From JAURVT01 sp049059935 (lineage in GTDB: Bacteria > Actinomycetota > Actinomycetes > Propionibacteriales > Nocardioidaceae): a DNA stretch of 27,571 nt. The stretch lies in assembly GCF_049059935.1 (NCBI RefSeq), contig NZ_JBMGQR010000056.1, positions 1 through 27,571 of the forward strand, read 5' to 3'. Positions 25,181 to 27,571 of the stretch are shown here, piece after piece. How positions within the stretch are numbered: position 1 is the first letter of the stretch; each line of letters starts with the position of its first letter. A program made the position numbers and the translations under genes. The notes beneath the pieces are model-generated. The model had not been told where the DNA came from. It worked only from the letters and a program-made list of their open reading frames with translations, and did no database searches.

Positions 25181-25313
25181 TGGTACCCAGCAGTGCACCT
25201 GTCGCGCGACGGCCGGGGACTCGGCGGGCCGGCAGCTGCGGGCTCAGCGCGTCGGGGGTGCCCCCGGGACGGTGGACGCGGCGTTGGCAGTTCGGCGCAG
25301 TCGGCCGCCGGGG

Positions 25314-25341
25314 GAGGGGTGACCTTGTCGGGCCACCCCTC
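25314..25341 (-). terminator. Hairpin after parB
   Basis: GAGGGGTG and CACCCCTC form a perfect 8-bp stem with a 12-nt loop, beginning eight bases after the parB stop. There is no U-run. It would separate parB from parA transcription, in line with parA having its own promoter region. Confidence 0.6.
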
Positions 25342-25349
25342 GGGTCGGG

Positions 25350-26852
25350 TTAGGCGGTCTGCTCGCTGATCGCGTACTCCTCGACGTCGGAGCAGGTGTA
25401 GCCGTTGGCGGCGAGGAACCGCAGGTAGCGACCTGCTGTGCTGTGGGTGCCGTCGCTGCGCCAGGAGGCGCGGTCGAGGCTGGCTTCGTAGTCGGCTAGG
25501 ACGAGGCCGAGGGCGAGCACCTGGGCGCGTTTGTCGGTCGCGGTGTTAGCGGTGTCGGCTAGGGCGAGGCTGTGGCCGTAGGTGGGGGCCTCGACGCCGA
25601 ACCACTCGGCGGCGAGGTGGTTGCCCTCGGTGCTGGCGACGTGGTGGTGGTCGCGGACCATCGCGTCGACGAGGAACGCGCCGAGTCCGGCCGGGGGAGT
25701 CTTGCGGGTCAGGAAGGTCTTGACCCACTCGCGGCGGACGATCTCGGCTGAGTCCCAGGCCTTGTTGTTCTCGATGACCAGGCGGCGGGCCGCCTTGGCG
25801 GCATCGCGCTCGGCGTCGCTCATCTGGTCGGCTCTGACGCGTCCGGTGCCGCTGGCCGACGCGTAGCGGTCGCTGTGGCCGTGGGCCTTGGGGTCGGCGC
25901 AGCCGGGGATGGCGCGCAGCGTCTGGCGGGTCACCAGGCGGTCCCAGGCCTGGTCGTCCTCGGGAGTGTCCTCGGGGACGGGCTCGCCGGTCTCGCGGTC
26001 GACCTGCTCCCATACGTTGCCGATCCAGACCACGTGCCCGTCGCAGCCGGTGGCGTGGGCCTCCGCGTCGAGAGCGTTGCTCTTGCCGTCGACCAGACTC
26101 GACAGGGCGTAGGGGGTGTGGGTGCCGGGGCCGGGTGCGTCGATCACGGTGAGGCCCTGTGCGGTGAGGTCGGCGGCCAGGGCGGCGTGGGCGGCGGCTT
26201 CGGCGCGGTCGTCGCGCATGCGCTGCACCGTGTGCTCGAACTGGCCGCGCTGGGCGGCCTTCACGAGCCGGGTGACTGCTTCGGTGTCATCCTCGAACTC
26301 CGCGACGGCGGCGGCCTGGTCGAGGGTGAGCCAGTCGTAGCGGACGGTCGCGGCCTTGGCGAGGTCCGAGCCGGAGACGGCGATCGCGGCGTCGACGTCC
26401 GTGCGCTTGGTCTGGGTGCGCTTGGCGATCTTCGCCGGGCTCATGCCCAGCAGCGACAGCTGGGTCACCACGCCGACGCGCTCGGCGTTGGACAGGCCGG
26501 TGCGGTGCTCGTTCTCGGCGTACTGCGACAGCAGCCGCTCGATGGTCGCGGCGTCGTCGTCAGCCTCGTCGGCAACCACGATCACCGGCACGACGGCCAG
26601 TCCGGCTTCGACGGCAGCAGCGGTGCGGCGGTGCCCGTACCGGACCCGCACCCCGGCCTCGGTGTTGTAAGCCACGACCGGCTGCAGGACGCCCAGGTCC
26701 TTGATCGAGGCCACGAACGCCTTATCGAGGCGGTCGTCGTGCCGGACGTTCAGGTCGGTGAGCAGGCCCGTGGGGTCCAGGTGCTGCATGACGGTCTGGT
26801 CCACGACGACATCGCTGTCAGCAGTCCTGGTGTTCTCGGTGTTGGAAGCCAC
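25350..26852 (-). CDS. parB: ParB/Spo0J-family protein with extended C-terminus
   Basis: A 500-residue protein starting at a GTG with an AGGAAGGAG ribosome site. The N-terminal ParB domain carries RYGHRRTAA (G73-H-R-R76, the arginine-rich CTP-binding motif) and AENEHRTGLSNAER (about 112-125). A helix-turn-helix lies at about 132-160 (LSLLGMSPAKIAKRTQTKR). The C-terminal 250 residues are longer than in classical ParB. They contain H266, C270, H273, then C318, H324 and H326 in GCADPKAHGHSDRY, which could bind a metal. It presumably binds a centromere and loads as a sliding clamp. It is not in a tight operon with parA: 348 bp and a hairpin lie between. Its long leader is duplicated before the DUF4192 gene. 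Confidence 0.88.
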   Translation of the reverse strand: MASNTENTRTADSDVVVDQTVMQHLDPTGLLTDLNVRHDDRLDKAFVASIKDLGVLQPVVAYNTEAGVRVRYGHRRTAAAVEAGLAVVPVIVVADEADDDAATIERLLSQYAENEHRTGLSNAERVGVVTQLSLLGMSPAKIAKRTQTKRTDVDAAIAVSGSDLAKAATVRYDWLTLDQAAAVAEFEDDTEAVTRLVKAAQRGQFEHTVQRMRDDRAEAAAHAALAADLTAQGLTVIDAPGPGTHTPYALSSLVDGKSNALDAEAHATGCDGHVVWIGNVWEQVDRETGEPVPEDTPEDDQAWDRLVTRQTLRAIPGCADPKAHGHSDRYASASGTGRVRADQMSDAERDAAKAARRLVIENNKAWDSAEIVRREWVKTFLTRKTPPAGLGAFLVDAMVRDHHHVASTEGNHLAAEWFGVEAPTYGHSLALADTANTATDKRAQVLALGLVLADYEASLDRASWRSDGTHSTAGRYLRFLAANGYTCSDVEEYAISEQTA

Positions 26853-27150
26853 GATGGGCTCCTTCCTGCCACGGCAGCGGGCCGGTGGCCTGGGTTGCCA
26901 ACCGTTGTTTGCCCCTCCCGGGCAAGAGAGATGACGAGCCGGTGTCAGGGCCCGGAGTGCAACCGATGGTCTGCGCCCGTGGGGGAGGGGCCGTGGTGAG
27001 GAAACAAGCGAGCGTGCGAGCGCCGATCCGCGGGTTCGCCGGGAGCGGGTGTCGCCGTAGGCGCCTCGGTTGCGCGCAGGGGCCGCCGGCTCAGAATTGA
27101 TCGGCCCGGGAGGTAAGAACTTCGATGCGATGCCGGCCGCGCAGCGGCTC
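26853..27150 (-). promoter_or_regulatory. Leader element, copy B (upstream of parB)
   Basis: A 298-nt counterpart of copy A. Near the start codon the two are almost identical for about 75 nt (22475-22550 and 26850-26925). Further upstream they are patchily conserved, with a strongly matching 5' block (27080-27150). It can form GCCGC-TGC-GCGGC at its 5' end (27136-27148) and TTGCCC-GGGAG-GGGCAA near 26910-26925. CCTCCCGGGC at 27104-27113 is fully complementary to GCCCGGGAGG at 26914-26923. It ends in the parB ribosome site. Confidence 0.7.
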
Positions 27151-27204
27151 TATCTGCCCGACGGGCCGTCCTTTACCGCCGGTTGGCGTCGAGGTCGGCG
27201 GGCC

Positions 27205-27444
27205 TCAGTGCAGGTCGGCGTCGGTCGCCACGGTGCGGACTGTCTCAAGGGCGAGCTCGAGCTCGCTGCCCCCGGAAGCATCGTCGAGGTCCTCGACGAT
27301 CAGCGCCGCGCGCAGCAGCTCCTGGGCAGAGAGCCGCATCCGGCGGCGCGCCTCGGTCAGTCGTTCGGTCTGGAGCGCGGCGAGGTCGGCCGAGACGTCG
27401 GCGAGGTCCTGCTGCGTGCTGGCGAGTTCCGAGTCATCCCCCAT
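27205..27444 (-). CDS. Small helical protein upstream of parB, unknown
   Basis: A 79-residue acidic protein (MGDDSELASTQQDLADVSAD onward) with a predicted coiled coil over residues 6-55, including ALQTERLTEARRRMRLSAQE. It has no membrane segment and no family that I recognise. There is no ribosome site. A TATAAATT stretch just upstream would place the transcript start at the ATG, giving a leaderless message. Its stop lies about 55 bp before the parB leader, so it may share a transcript with parB. Confidence 0.62.
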   Translation of the reverse strand: MGDDSELASTQQDLADVSADLAALQTERLTEARRRMRLSAQELLRAALIVEDLDDASGGSELELALETVRTVATDADLH

Positions 27445-27450
27445 GCGTCC

Positions 27451-27456
27451 AATTTA
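27451..27456 (-). promoter_or_regulatory. -10-like box for the 79-residue gene
   Basis: TAAATT on the minus strand (within TATAAATT) fits TANNNT and ends six bases before the ATG at 27444, as in leaderless actinobacterial genes. A T7 tract (A-rich on the minus strand) lies about 16 bp further upstream. Confidence 0.45.
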
Positions 27457-27479
27457 TAGGGTTTGTCGGCGTTTTTTTC

Positions 27480-27502
27480 TCGACCGGTCGGTGGCTGGTC
27501 GA
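27480..27502. repeat. Inverted repeat at the window edge
   Basis: TCGACC and GGTCGA are 6-bp inverted repeats with an 11-bp spacer, just upstream of the promoter of the 79-residue gene. CGACCGGTCG inside it is itself a 10-bp palindrome. Possible operator. Nothing else is recognised in the last 70 bases. Confidence 0.35.
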
Positions 27503-27571
27503 CGAGCGAGTGCACGACGGCGAGCGCTACTGGGTCGCTGTTAGCAGCAACTACAACTGAGGCTCAGTGGG

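Larger units (their letters stand above)
25002..25349. other. parB-parA intergenic region
   Basis: A 348-bp region with a marked AT-richer core (about 25060-25185). It carries the parA promoter, adjacent palindromes, short iterated motifs and the hairpin after parB. No gene is supported. It is the likeliest centromere (parS-like) location in this window. Confidence 0.5.

Noticed and set aside
25875..26999. 374-codon plus-strand frame opposite parB
   Set aside because: Antisense shadow of parB, running through its ribosome site and leader. No domain pattern.
1..27571. CRISPR arrays, tRNA or rRNA genes, insertion sequences
   Set aside because: No regularly spaced repeats, cloverleaf with CCA-type ends, rRNA-like sequence, transposase motifs or terminal inverted repeats with target duplications were noticed while reading both strands. 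This was by eye only.

Overview
The window is high-GC actinobacterial DNA (Actinomycetota, probably a mycolic-acid-type or related actinomycete; the genus cannot be fixed from this sequence). It reads as part of a conjugative or mobilisable plasmid, or a plasmid-like integrative element. The evidence is an SCO6880/VirB4/VirD4-type transfer module, a MobC-relaxase module and a ParB-ParA-RHH partition module, with defence-type cargo between them. No replication initiator, integrase, transposase, rRNA, tRNA or CRISPR array was seen.

Layout, left to right. At 1-4951 (+) is the end of a type IV secretion gene block: the C-terminus of an SCO6880-like protein, a VirB4/TraC-like ATPase, a small unknown, a VirD4/TraG-like coupling protein and a DUF4913 protein, mostly joined by 4-nt overlaps. 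At 5000-8201 (-) is a two-gene restriction-modification-type locus: one polypeptide carrying a nuclease-like N-terminus, an N6-adenine methylase and a specificity-like C-terminus, followed by a DUF5655 gene. At 8337-11197 (-) is the mobilisation operon mobC-relaxase-unknown, with an oriT-like site about 270 bp upstream of mobC.

At 11858-14382 (-) a PD-(D/E)XK-like protein is translationally coupled to a seven-helix membrane protein. This pair is an uncharacterised two-gene unit. At 14847-15494 (-) is an unknown protein, and at 15871-17394 (+) a SEC-C zinc-motif protein with a C-terminal glycine-rich hydrophobic segment. At 17676-20801 (-) is a tight SIR2-HerA-KTSC operon. SIR2-HerA is a known NAD-depleting anti-phage system type; the third KTSC gene is the unusual part.

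At 21503-27444 (-) lie the plasmid maintenance genes: a DUF4192 gene, a 45-residue membrane peptide, an RHH-type protein, parA, parB and a small possibly leaderless gene. The most unusual signal is a diverged duplicate of a leader of about 295 nt. It sits immediately upstream of both the DUF4192 gene and parB and ends in the same Shine-Dalgarno/GTG start. Several differences between the copies keep base pairing (C-G to U-G type changes), and two of its helices use the same strand. This suggests a structured, possibly switching, cis-regulatory RNA that links partition and the DUF4192 protein.
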